DNA of 35,208 nucleotides from Bacteroidetes bacterium HGW-Bacteroidetes-6 (GTDB lineage Bacteria > Bacteroidota > Bacteroidia > Bacteroidales > DTU049), in contig PHDB01000047.1 of the NCBI GenBank assembly GCA_002842495.1, positions 1 through 35,208 on the forward strand, written 5' to 3'. The notes beneath the pieces were generated by a model. The model did not search any database, had not been told where the DNA came from, and was given only the letters and a program-made list of their open reading frames with translations. Below are positions 25,575 to 32,651 of the stretch, piece after piece. Within the stretch, counting starts at the first letter, position 1. Each line of letters opens with the position of its first letter. A program made the position numbers and the translations under genes.

Positions 25575-26174
25575 TTTATTATTAATGATTTTCATCTTTT
25601 TAAGCCTGTCGATCAATTTCTTGTGAAGCTCAATCAGATTTTCAATAGTCTTTTTATCTTCAACTGTACGGCTGATCACAGTAATTAATTCCGATTTATT
25701 TGCCCTGGTATTAGTCGTATAGGAAATTGAATAAACATTTAAATGAAGAATCTCTTTGGCAATATCGTGTGCCAGCAAATTTACACTGGTATGATAATCA
25801 TTGCTTTGAATTAAGTATCGTTCATCAAAACCGGAATAGCCTATTTCTATTTCCTTTTTCCCAAGTTTTTTTAGTATTCTGTCAATCGAATCTTCTATTC
25901 CGACCGTTAGATTGTATTTTAGTGAGCTATCAAAGGTTATTTCAACCTTTAAAGGTCTCGTAGCAGATTCAGTAATCTTGATAATTTCATTGCGATAAAC
26001 CAACTCAATTTTCAAGGTTTCCAATTCATTACTGGAATTATGAAGTATTGAAAATGATCCATTGGTGTCATCTGCTATCTCACGCCAAAGATCCCTCTTT
26101 TTTGACACATCTAAATAACCATGGGTGCCCGTAATAAAAGAGCCTTTAAGTAATCCATCACTTTTTTTTGTCAT
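25569..26174 (-). CDS. Hypothetical array protein
   Basis: I do not recognise this 201-residue protein. It has no signal peptide or membrane helix. The N-half is beta-rich (SFSILHNSSNELETLKIELVYRNEIIKI ... PLKVEITFDSSLKYNLTVG), and the C-half ends with a basic helix (TIENLIELHKKLIDRLKKMKIINNKG). It looks like a soluble cytoplasmic protein. The stop codon lies inside the attC-like outer box. The start is ATG 26174, preceded by an A-rich stretch and no clear promoter. Confidence 0.7.
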   Translation of the reverse strand: MTKKSDGLLKGSFITGTHGYLDVSKKRDLWREIADDTNGSFSILHNSSNELETLKIELVYRNEIIKITESATRPLKVEITFDSSLKYNLTVGIEDSIDRILKKLGKKEIEIGYSGFDERYLIQSNDYHTSVNLLAHDIAKEILHLNVYSISYTTNTRANKSELITVISRTVEDKKTIENLIELHKKLIDRLKKMKIINNKG

Positions 26175-26201
26175 TTTAGTTGTATTTTTTTAATGAAAGT
26201 T

Positions 26202-26328
26202 GCCGGCAATGCCTGCGTGTATGAGCTGTTGCTTGGTCAGGCGCTTACTGATCCAGGTACACTGGGGTAAAAAGAGCCGACATTTGCAAATCCTCGGTCA
26301 ACAATGGCTTATACACGCTGTTGTGCAC
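26202..26328 (-). repeat. attC-like site downstream of DUF3795 copy 2
   Basis: Inner boxes GCGTGTAT (26215-26222) and ATACACGC (26311-26318) are perfectly complementary. The stem continues as GAGCTGTTG against CAACA-ATG-GCTT with a 3-nt bulge and a G-T pair. The outer box GTTGTGCAC (26320-26328) is opposed by GGCAAT, which is partly decayed. Bulged bases on one arm only are a typical attC trait. Confidence 0.6.
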
Positions 26329-26331
26329 AGT

Positions 26332-26787
26332 TCATTTATACCTGGGTTCGTCTTTAATCTCATCATAATACTTTTCTACTCCAATAGCCCTCATTCTCAT
26401 ATTGATATCGACAGACCGGTTATATAGATGTTGATCAAAGCCTGTATTATTACAAGGGAATTCCGGACATTGAAAACAGAAATCCACTTTTTTGTCCAGA
26501 TGGCAGCTTCTCACCTTACAATCTTTGAATAAATTGCAGCTTTCTTCTCTGCAACCTTTACACTCTTCCGCAGACAAATAGGTGAGCACCTCTTTGAAAA
26601 CAGGATATTTTTCAAATAAGGGTTCATTTAATAATTCTGCAAATCGTTGAGCATACATGTCAAAATTCCCCAGCGATTCTTTTAATCCATGGCTGTGTTT
26701 CTTGATATCACCATCAATAAAGGCAAAACACTTTCCGCAATGTATTCCGCAAGGGGCTAATCGGGTTTTTATTTGTTGGTAGTCCAT
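26332..26787 (-). CDS. DUF3795 cysteine-rich protein (copy 2)
   Basis: The 151-residue protein has the DUF3795 Cys pattern: PCGIHCGKC near the start, then CKGCREESC, CKVRSC and CFQCPEFPC, suggesting metal binding. It lacks the C-terminal zinc-ribbon-like extension of the first copy, and the two are clearly diverged. The next upstream array gene is only 69 bp away with no good site between them, so both may belong to one two-gene cassette. Confidence 0.82.
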   Translation of the reverse strand: MDYQQIKTRLAPCGIHCGKCFAFIDGDIKKHSHGLKESLGNFDMYAQRFAELLNEPLFEKYPVFKEVLTYLSAEECKGCREESCNLFKDCKVRSCHLDKKVDFCFQCPEFPCNNTGFDQHLYNRSVDINMRMRAIGVEKYYDEIKDEPRYK

Positions 26788-26856
26788 GCTTAGGTTTTCA
26801 TTGAATTGTAGTCAGTCTTGTCCTTCTGAATTGTGCTCATTGTTATGTGGTCGTGC

Positions 26857-27390
26857 TTATTTGTTCATTCGCTTTGCTACTTCTGTTGCCAATTGTCCAA
26901 AGGTCGTTTTAAAGGTTTCAATTTTATAGTCTGTTGCAATTACTTCAAATATTTCGTCATGGAATAATAAAGCAAAGTGTTTTCTATCTTTCCACCTTTC
27001 CTCGTTGTAATATGGATGAACCTTATTAATGTTTTTCAATTCATTTATCCATGTCGAGTTTTCAATGATGTGGGCTGCATAACCTTCAAGTCCCTTGTCC
27101 CAAAGGGGAAGTCCGCTAAACACTTCGTTATTTGCAATTCCAAAACGAAAAGTGTGTCCGCTAAATTCAACAAGAGCTAAGGGACAGGTCGTTTCGCTTG
27201 AATTGTCAATCATTGTCACATAAGTGTCGTCGCAGTTTGGGTCTGGCTCATTGATAAGATAAATTAAAAAAATCTTATGTCCGTTAGAAAACACTTGAGG
27301 CATTGGTGCTCCAGTATCCCATTGCGGTGTCCATTCGATTACTCTTGCGAACTCGTCTGTCTTAGTTTTAATTTTGTCAAATAATCCCAT
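26857..27390 (-). CDS. Hypothetical array protein, 177 aa
   Basis: I do not recognise a family. The soluble 177-residue protein is rich in aromatic residues (EWTPQWDTGAPMPQVFSNGHKIFLIYLINEPDPNCDDTYVTMID), has a central FSGHTFRFGIANNEVFSGLPLW segment, and ends in a helical tail. There is no signal peptide or catalytic motif I can name. It starts at ATG 27390, shortly after the attC-like site at 27416-27551. It may share a cassette with the DUF3795 gene 69 bp downstream. Confidence 0.75.
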   Translation of the reverse strand: MGLFDKIKTKTDEFARVIEWTPQWDTGAPMPQVFSNGHKIFLIYLINEPDPNCDDTYVTMIDNSSETTCPLALVEFSGHTFRFGIANNEVFSGLPLWDKGLEGYAAHIIENSTWINELKNINKVHPYYNEERWKDRKHFALLFHDEIFEVIATDYKIETFKTTFGQLATEVAKRMNK

Positions 27391-27415
27391 TTTTTGTCTG
27401 TTGTCTTAGCATGCT

Positions 27416-27551
27416 GCATTAACGGTTTGGCGGTATGAAATGTTGCCGATTTTAGGCGATTTTCTGCCAAGGTACACAAAAAGTTGAAGCGGGCTACAAC
27501 CCTTGAATTTACTACATTCCCGCCCATTTTGTATATACCGTGTTGTGCCCC
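27416..27551 (-). repeat. attC-like site downstream of the PD-(D/E)XK-like gene
   Basis: This is a 136-bp site. Outer boxes are GCATTAAC (27416-27423) and GTTGTGCCCC (27542-27551). Inner boxes CGGTAT (27431-27436) and ATACCG (27535-27540) are perfectly complementary, and an internal GCGGG/CCCGC stem is present (27489-27493, 27519-27523). GTTGTGCCCC is the exact reverse complement of the box at the 5' end of the same cassette (28877-28886). Confidence 0.7.
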
Positions 27552-27552
27552 G

Positions 27553-28857
27553 TTATTGCTCATCAATCAATTTTTTCATCACAAAAATAATCTCGCTCAA
27601 TTCTTTTGCTAATTTACTATCAAGTTCATTGTTATCAAGTTCTTGAGCTTTTTTATAAGGTATGTATAAAGTCAACAGTACACCAAACGAAAGGTCAAAA
27701 TAAGTTCTATTAGAATCTATTATTTTCTGATTATATTCACAATTATCTATCCAATTAGGTGCAATTTCATTCAAAGTCTTTTCTAAATCAGGCCATTGGT
27801 GTTTTTGATACCTACCACAAGTTTTTGCAAAGAAATCACGGTAATGAGTTTTTTCATATTCTTCTTTACTTGGACAATACCAAAACAATCCGGAATTGAA
27901 GTGACTAAATTTAATGTATGGTACATTTTCAAGTTCAAATCCATTAATTTCAGAAGGCCATTCAATCGCTTTTCGATTTTGCTTAAACAAATGCCAACCT
28001 TGTCCTTTTGTATCTCCTGGATATATTAATATTGAAATATAATTCTCCGATTCACCTCTATATGTGTCAATATGCACTTCATTAGCCCACCCCCAATTAA
28101 CTGATAAAACAAGTCTGTAGTATTTACCGCTGTATTCTTTTACTTCTGCACCGATTAGTTGTGCAACTTGAGTTTTTAATTGATTTAATCTGTCGTTTAA
28201 GTAGTAATTGTTAGGTTCGTCGTCAGTTTTTGGGTATGAAATATTCTGTAATAATCTATTTGGAAACCAGTCAGCATGTCTTTTCTCAATGAAACGTACA
28301 AAATCAACCGTAAATTGATTCTCAGAATTTATTTGCCTTTGAAGCGATAAAACATTCAACATTAATTTAACTATCTTTTTCCAATTAAAGTCAACATACA
28401 CTATTTCAGTTTCTGTGGGACTATTTTTCTGAACTAATTCGGCTTGACATTTCAATTGAGCAGAACAATCCTCTCCAGTCCTTTTAAACTCAAAGATTAT
28501 ACAAGTATCATTTATTTCTAAGCATAAATCAGTTTCAGGATTGCTGGTTGTTCTTGGCTCAATATCTTTGAGTTTAGAAACATCAATTTCAGATGCGCTA
28601 CATGCTACTGCAATTATTTTAGAGAAATTCTCCAACTCTGCTGGTTTCCTTTGTAAATCAATATTTATTTTATAATCTGGATAATCAGTATTGAATAATT
28701 CTGAATAAATCTTTGCGTCCAAAATATTTCGCAAAACATTGTCAAGAAGTACTGTGTCATACTTTAAGCAAAGTGCAAATCCACGAGATAGATTATCCTC
28801 ATAAAACTCATAGTCATGATTATTAAAAAAATCAAATATATTTAAATGTCTATCCAT
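27553..28857 (-). CDS. PD-(D/E)XK-nuclease-like protein, candidate defence cassette gene
   Basis: The 434-residue protein has a segment ETDLCLEINDTCIIFEFKRTGED (about 108-130). Asp in a beta-hairpin followed by E-x-K is the core of a PD-(D/E)XK nuclease fold. The N-terminus (NIFDFFNNHDYEFYEDNLSRGFALCLKYD) resembles that of several nuclease-like proteins found in defence loci. The C-terminal 200 residues are unassigned. The stop codon is one base from the attC-like site, and the start follows the previous site closely, so the gene fills a single cassette (27542-28886). Base composition is clearly AT-richer than the flanking core genes. A phage-defence role is inferred. Confidence 0.65.
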   Translation of the reverse strand: MDRHLNIFDFFNNHDYEFYEDNLSRGFALCLKYDTVLLDNVLRNILDAKIYSELFNTDYPDYKINIDLQRKPAELENFSKIIAVACSASEIDVSKLKDIEPRTTSNPETDLCLEINDTCIIFEFKRTGEDCSAQLKCQAELVQKNSPTETEIVYVDFNWKKIVKLMLNVLSLQRQINSENQFTVDFVRFIEKRHADWFPNRLLQNISYPKTDDEPNNYYLNDRLNQLKTQVAQLIGAEVKEYSGKYYRLVLSVNWGWANEVHIDTYRGESENYISILIYPGDTKGQGWHLFKQNRKAIEWPSEINGFELENVPYIKFSHFNSGLFWYCPSKEEYEKTHYRDFFAKTCGRYQKHQWPDLEKTLNEIAPNWIDNCEYNQKIIDSNRTYFDLSFGVLLTLYIPYKKAQELDNNELDSKLAKELSEIIFVMKKLIDEQ

Positions 28858-28876
28858 GCAGTTCGTTTATTTTAAT

Positions 28877-29012
28877 GGGGCACAACGGTTGGCGGTATGA
28901 AATCGTTGGGGATTGCGGGCTACTTTCCTGTCCATTTACACCAAACTTAATGCGTGGTATTATGCTTACATAACCTACTAAACCCCAATGTTTTATACCG
29001 CATGTTGTGTGC
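28877..29012 (-). repeat. attC-like site between the AAA/TOPRIM and PD-(D/E)XK genes
   Basis: This is the best-preserved site, 136 bp long. Outer boxes CACAAC and GTTGTG pair fully (boxes GGGGCACAAC 28877-28886, GTTGTGTGC 29004-29012). They are followed by unpaired spacers (GGTTG against CAT), then inner boxes GCGGTAT (28892-28898) and ATACCGC (28995-29001), then TTGGGG/CCCCAA. The order R box, unpaired spacer, L box with extra bases on one arm is that of integron attC sites. The core is GTTGTG rather than GTTRRRY. Confidence 0.72.
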
Positions 29013-29024
29013 TGTGCATTTTAT

Positions 29025-30383
29025 TTAATTTTCATTTTTTATCTTTTCTAATATATCAAAAACTTTAGAAAAGTTCTCGAAGTCAGACAAAGTCCCATTT
29101 TCTATAATCCAGTCACATAAATTCTTTTTTTCATCCTTATTAACTTCCCAAAGCTCTGGTATTATTATCTCAGCACCTCTTTCTGTTTTAATAATCTCAG
29201 GAGTTATATCAATAAAAGCTGTTTTAAATTCTTTAGCTTTTTGAATAATTAAAGATGGAAATAAATTTTCAATTCCTTTTTTAATCGGATTTTCAATAAT
29301 TGTTGGCATTACCCTTTTATATACATTTCCTTTCTGGTTTTCATTCTTATTTTGGTCGCAATCGTAGAGTAAAAGCATTTTCTGGGGAGTTGCTTCAGCA
29401 AGTTTTGAATCAAAATGTTTTGCCACATTAGTAATATTACCATGACCATCAGAGTCAATTAGTTTGAAGTATTCGATTATTTCGTTTTTATCTAAAAGGT
29501 CAGCGGCTTTTCTTAAATACCTAATATCATAATCCCCTTCAACAAAAAGCAAGGCCTTTTGAGAGTTTAATATCTCTTTATTAATATCATTCTGGTATTT
29601 TAATGAATCTTTAAAGTAAGAATAAGCTTTTTCAAATTCTGAAAAATTTTCAACATCAATACATTCTCCATTTGGTAAATTAGTAATTTCAAAATTTTCT
29701 TCACCTAACTCTTTTCTTAATCCTAAAACAAATAATGGTGAATGGCTTGTTAAAACAAATTGAATTTTAGGAAATAATTTGATTAATTGTGGCAAAACAA
29801 CATATTGCAAATCTGAATGTAAATGAATATCTATCTCATCTACAATAACAATTCCTTTGATCTCGGAAATATTTTTAAAGCTACTTCTAGTCAAATCAAA
29901 GTCCTTTATGATTGTTAAGAATATATTTAACAGAATTGATTCGCCAGTTGATAAATTGAATAGATTTTTAATCCATGGCTCTTCATTTCTTATAATCTCT
30001 ATTTGTCGTGCCCTTCTTTTACCAATTCCAAATCTAAGTTGGTCTGAAGTTTGAAACAATACATTTAGAAATTTAATTATTTCATTATGTATTATGTTGC
30101 TTTCTCCTTCAAAACCTAGAAAAACAGGTACTGGAACTATTACCTGATTTACTCCTGACTGATTTACAGGTATATTGTAATCTCCTGTTTTAATCTCTAA
30201 TGCATACTTATCAAATAATAAATCCAAAAGCCAATTCTGATTATCTTTGAGAGGTGAATGATTTATTATTAACCTATTTGATATATTAGAAAGTCTTTTT
30301 AAAAAACGATAATCTACTTTATTTAAAAGATTATCATAATTAAGCCAACCTGGTTCTTCAAATCTATTAGGAGGAAAATACAA
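29025..30383 (-). CDS. AAA ATPase / TOPRIM protein (OLD-like), 3' part of a split gene
   Basis: The 452-residue ORF contains the second half of an SMC/OLD-type ATPase: NLSTGESILLNIFLTI (signature-like), Walker B GIVIVDEIDIHL and the H-loop FVLTSHSPL. A TOPRIM-like domain follows (ALLFVEGDYDIRYL, FKLIDSDGHGN, MLLLYDCDQN), as in OLD-family nucleases. Its frame is open upstream to about 30430 (reading LQSLLKEKIDQNCILYFPPNRF). The TTG at 30383 is therefore probably not a real start, and this is the -1-shifted continuation of the 30410-30835 ORF. OLD-like ATPase-nucleases are common in phage defence; that role is inferred here. Confidence 0.75.
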   Translation of the reverse strand: MYFPPNRFEEPGWLNYDNLLNKVDYRFLKRLSNISNRLIINHSPLKDNQNWLLDLLFDKYALEIKTGDYNIPVNQSGVNQVIVPVPVFLGFEGESNIIHNEIIKFLNVLFQTSDQLRFGIGKRRARQIEIIRNEEPWIKNLFNLSTGESILLNIFLTIIKDFDLTRSSFKNISEIKGIVIVDEIDIHLHSDLQYVVLPQLIKLFPKIQFVLTSHSPLFVLGLRKELGEENFEITNLPNGECIDVENFSEFEKAYSYFKDSLKYQNDINKEILNSQKALLFVEGDYDIRYLRKAADLLDKNEIIEYFKLIDSDGHGNITNVAKHFDSKLAEATPQKMLLLYDCDQNKNENQKGNVYKRVMPTIIENPIKKGIENLFPSLIIQKAKEFKTAFIDITPEIIKTERGAEIIIPELWEVNKDEKKNLCDWIIENGTLSDFENFSKVFDILEKIKNEN

Positions 30384-30409
30384 AATGCAATTTTGGTCGA
30401 TTTTTTCTT

Positions 30410-30835
30410 TTAATAAAGATTGTAATTTGAATTTAAAAACGAAGCTTCATTAGGTTTTATTTGATTCCATTCTTGAAACTCAGGTACAGGATTTGATTTT
30501 TCATATTCTATTTTACTTTGATTAAGTTGACATTCTGATTGAAATAAATTGTCCTCAAATATGACTTTAGAATATGAAAAAGTGCTTCCAGTTTTAATAT
30601 AACTTGGACTACGATATTTAAATACTTTACCCTCTTCTACTTCAGAATCATCATATGCAGTTTGCTTTGCTGAAATGAGAGCGTTTACTATATGAGATAA
30701 CAAGATACTTTTACCAGAACCATTTTGTCCAATAATAATTAATGGTTTAGGATTTCCATTTACATGAAAAGGAAATTCTTTTTCAATTAATCCAATTGGA
30801 CCTGTATTTTGAATTTTTAAACTTTTTAAATACAT
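30410..30835 (-). CDS. AAA ATPase (OLD-like), 5' part of a split gene
   Basis: The 141-residue ORF holds the N-terminal strand (YLKSLKIQNTGPIGLIEKEF) and Walker A IIGQNGSGKS of an AAA/OLD-type ATPase. It then stops shortly after NEASFLN. Walker B, H-loop and TOPRIM are in the -1 frame just downstream. Joined, the protein would be about 603 residues. It is the first cassette gene after the recombinase, bounded by GCACACAAC (30883-30891) and GTTGTGTGC (29004-29012). No promoter of its own was seen. Confidence 0.75.
   Translation of the reverse strand: MYLKSLKIQNTGPIGLIEKEFPFHVNGNPKPLIIIGQNGSGKSILLSHIVNALISAKQTAYDDSEVEEGKVFKYRSPSYIKTGSTFSYSKVIFEDNLFQSECQLNQSKIEYEKSNPVPEFQEWNQIKPNEASFLNSNYNLY
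30431..30437 (-). other. Frameshift point with canonical -1 slippery heptamer
   Basis: On the minus strand the heptamer is T TTA AAT, in phase with the 5' ORF (X XXY YYZ pattern). A -1 slip joins EASFLN to FKLQSLLKEKI without a gap and restores a full-length ATPase. A single lost T in AAATTTC would give the same result. No upstream Shine-Dalgarno or strong downstream hairpin was seen. Confidence 0.55.
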
Positions 30836-30882
30836 GTTATTCTAATTAAAATAAGTTTATAGTTGGAACGTCTTTTCGCATT

Positions 30883-30891
30883 GCACACAAC
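30883..30891 (-). other. Candidate attI-like insertion point
   Basis: The minus strand reads GTTGTGTGC, 97 bp past the recombinase stop and 48 bp before the first cassette gene. It is the exact complement of the box at the far end of the same cassette (29004-29012). No attC-like hairpin surrounds it, as expected for an attI site. Confidence 0.5.
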
Positions 30892-30987
30892 TCGTTTATA
30901 AGTATGAAAAAATCATACAATACTTCTCATTTTAGGTGGATATGTATGATTGCAGTCATATCAATCCCAAAAATACAAAATTATATT

Positions 30988-32088
30988 TCATAGATATTCA
31001 AAAGGGCTTTTAATTTTTTGAATGCTTTTCTCAGTCACATGTGTGTATATCTCAGTGGTTTTGCTGCTTTTGTGTCCGAGTAATTCTTGAATAAAACGTA
31101 AATCGGTGCCTGATTCCAGCAAATGAGTCGCATAAGAGTGTCGCAGCCAGTGGAGTGTAACCGGTTTCCGGATTTTGCTTTTCGCCACTGCTTGCTTCAA
31201 TACACTTTGCAGGCTTTGTTCCGAATACTGCTCACCTGTATTCTGTCCCTCGAACAACCAAATTTGGGGTTTATACATTTTATAATACTCCCGCAACATT
31301 TCAATGAGTTTGTCCGAAATGGGTACAACCCTGTCTTTTCGCCCCTTCGCATTACGGATAATGAGTAGATGGCGCTTTGAATCTATGTCTTGCGGCTTCA
31401 TGTTGAGCAACTCGCTGCGGCGCAGCCCACAGGCATAAATAAGACTGAGCATGGCGCGGTGCTTTGTGTTGGCAGGGGCTTCGAGAATGGCTTTCACTTC
31501 TTCTTTGCTCAGCACATTGGGCAGTTTGTGTTCGCGGCGCGGGCGTTCGAGTTTATCAACATCGAGCCGGCTGTGAACCACTTCGCGGAAATAGAGTTTG
31601 CAAGCGTTTACCATTTGATTCTGATACGAAAAGCTAAGCTTTTTTTTCAGAATATGATCGTTCACGTATCGGACAATATCGCTGTTATTGGCTTCGGATG
31701 CCGGCTTTGGGTGAATGAACAATAAAAAACTTTTCGCTGCTTCCACATAGGTTTTTATGGTTGAATCGCTGTATCGCTTGTGAAGCATCCATTCGCGAAA
31801 TTTTTCAAGTCCGGCTTTGATTTCATCAATGACAGGGCTGTTGTTGATATTATTGTTGCGTAATTTCAGTTTTGAATCATCAATTATGGCAATGCCGGCA
31901 AAAACAGACTTCAACTTCCCGGTGTCAAAATTCTGCTGAAGAATGTACCATTTGCGCTGCGTCTGGCTCCACATGGTCATGCCGTATTTTTTTAAAACGG
32001 CAATCAATGTTTCATTATACCCGAAATCAAGAAAGACCACTTCGGATTTCCTATGTATGCCGGGTTCACAAACAATGACTTTTTCCAT
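30988..32088 (-). CDS. Tyrosine recombinase / integrase with HARP-like N-terminal segment
   Basis: The 366-residue protein has a SAM-like core-binding domain (about 85-175) and a complete tyrosine recombinase catalytic domain: Arg223 (CGLRRSEL), Lys248 (NAKGRKDR), His313 and Arg316 (HWLRH), His339 (LGHK) and Tyr348 (IYTH). Residues 1-65 are extra. The part FLDFGYNETLIAVLKKYG ... WSQTQRKWYIL resembles a HARP-type small domain. The stretch between Lys248 and His313 is short, as in XerC/D, and lacks the extra helix (WxW region) of integron IntI. It lies at the head of the array in the same direction as the cassettes and starts 35 bp after the UpxY-like gene. It is the obvious candidate for moving the flanking cassettes. 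Confidence 0.88.
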   Translation of the reverse strand: MEKVIVCEPGIHRKSEVVFLDFGYNETLIAVLKKYGMTMWSQTQRKWYILQQNFDTGKLKSVFAGIAIIDDSKLKLRNNNINNSPVIDEIKAGLEKFREWMLHKRYSDSTIKTYVEAAKSFLLFIHPKPASEANNSDIVRYVNDHILKKKLSFSYQNQMVNACKLYFREVVHSRLDVDKLERPRREHKLPNVLSKEEVKAILEAPANTKHRAMLSLIYACGLRRSELLNMKPQDIDSKRHLLIIRNAKGRKDRVVPISDKLIEMLREYYKMYKPQIWLFEGQNTGEQYSEQSLQSVLKQAVAKSKIRKPVTLHWLRHSYATHLLESGTDLRFIQELLGHKSSKTTEIYTHVTEKSIQKIKSPFEYL

Positions 32089-32123
32089 TCAGGTTAATGA
32101 AAGATTTTCTGAGTTATTTGTTC

Positions 32124-32651
32124 TCACTCCACCATATTCCTCTCCATGTCAACCCTGAGCATAATGTCACTAATACCGCTTTCGACCACTAAAAACCGCT
32201 TTCCGGTATTGCGAATAACTGTTCCCGAAATACCTTTGAGCGGACCAGACTTGATAACTACCTGTTGTCCGGGTTCGAAAGCTGTCACCATTTCGGGTGC
32301 AACAGCAAGCGAACAAAGTTGGTGCAATCGCATGGCGTCGGCATGGTGTAGCAGGGCAGGTTTGTCTTCGTGCAAAAGCAAGCCGTTGCTTCCGGGGAGG
32401 TTAAAACCATCGGGCAAAAGATGAGATTGCTGGCTCACAAATACGTAGCCCGAAATAAGTGGTGTTGAAATATGTTCTTTTCGTCCGGCCCGCACACGGA
32501 AGCGCTTCACCTGCGGCAACCATGCTTCGTAGCCATTTTGGAGAAGCTGTTCAACCAGCATTTTTTCTTTTTTTACCCGAACGCGCAGAACAAACCACGA
32601 CATGGGCGAAAATTCGTTGGGAAATACGGCCTGCACATGGCTCCGCTTCAT
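32124..32651 (-). CDS. UpxY-like NusG-family transcription antiterminator
   Basis: The 176-residue protein (from ATG 32651) has a NusG N-terminal domain: SWFVLRVRVKKEKMLVEQLLQNGYEAWLPQ ... TPLISGYVFVS. A C-terminal KOW motif follows (GQQVVIKSGPLKGISGTVIRNTGKRFLVV). It resembles UpxY proteins, specialised NusG paralogues that let RNA polymerase read through long Bacteroidota loci. ATG 32603 (MSWFVLRV) is a possible shorter start; the frame also extends to a TTG at 32717, which lies too close to a likely promoter. It is directly upstream of the integrase, so both probably form one transcript leading into the array. Confidence 0.85.
   Translation of the reverse strand: MKRSHVQAVFPNEFSPMSWFVLRVRVKKEKMLVEQLLQNGYEAWLPQVKRFRVRAGRKEHISTPLISGYVFVSQQSHLLPDGFNLPGSNGLLLHEDKPALLHHADAMRLHQLCSLAVAPEMVTAFEPGQQVVIKSGPLKGISGTVIRNTGKRFLVVESGISDIMLRVDMERNMVE

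Noticed and set aside
26788..26856. An attC-like site between the 177-aa gene and DUF3795 copy 2
   Set aside because: Only 69 bp with one GTTATGTG-like word and no second arm. A two-gene cassette is the simpler reading.
29025..30383. Treating the 452-residue ORF as an independent gene starting at TTG 30383
   Set aside because: The frame upstream of the TTG reads as convincing coding sequence (LQSLLKEKIDQNC), and the Walker A of the same protein is in the adjacent ORF, so this is one split gene.
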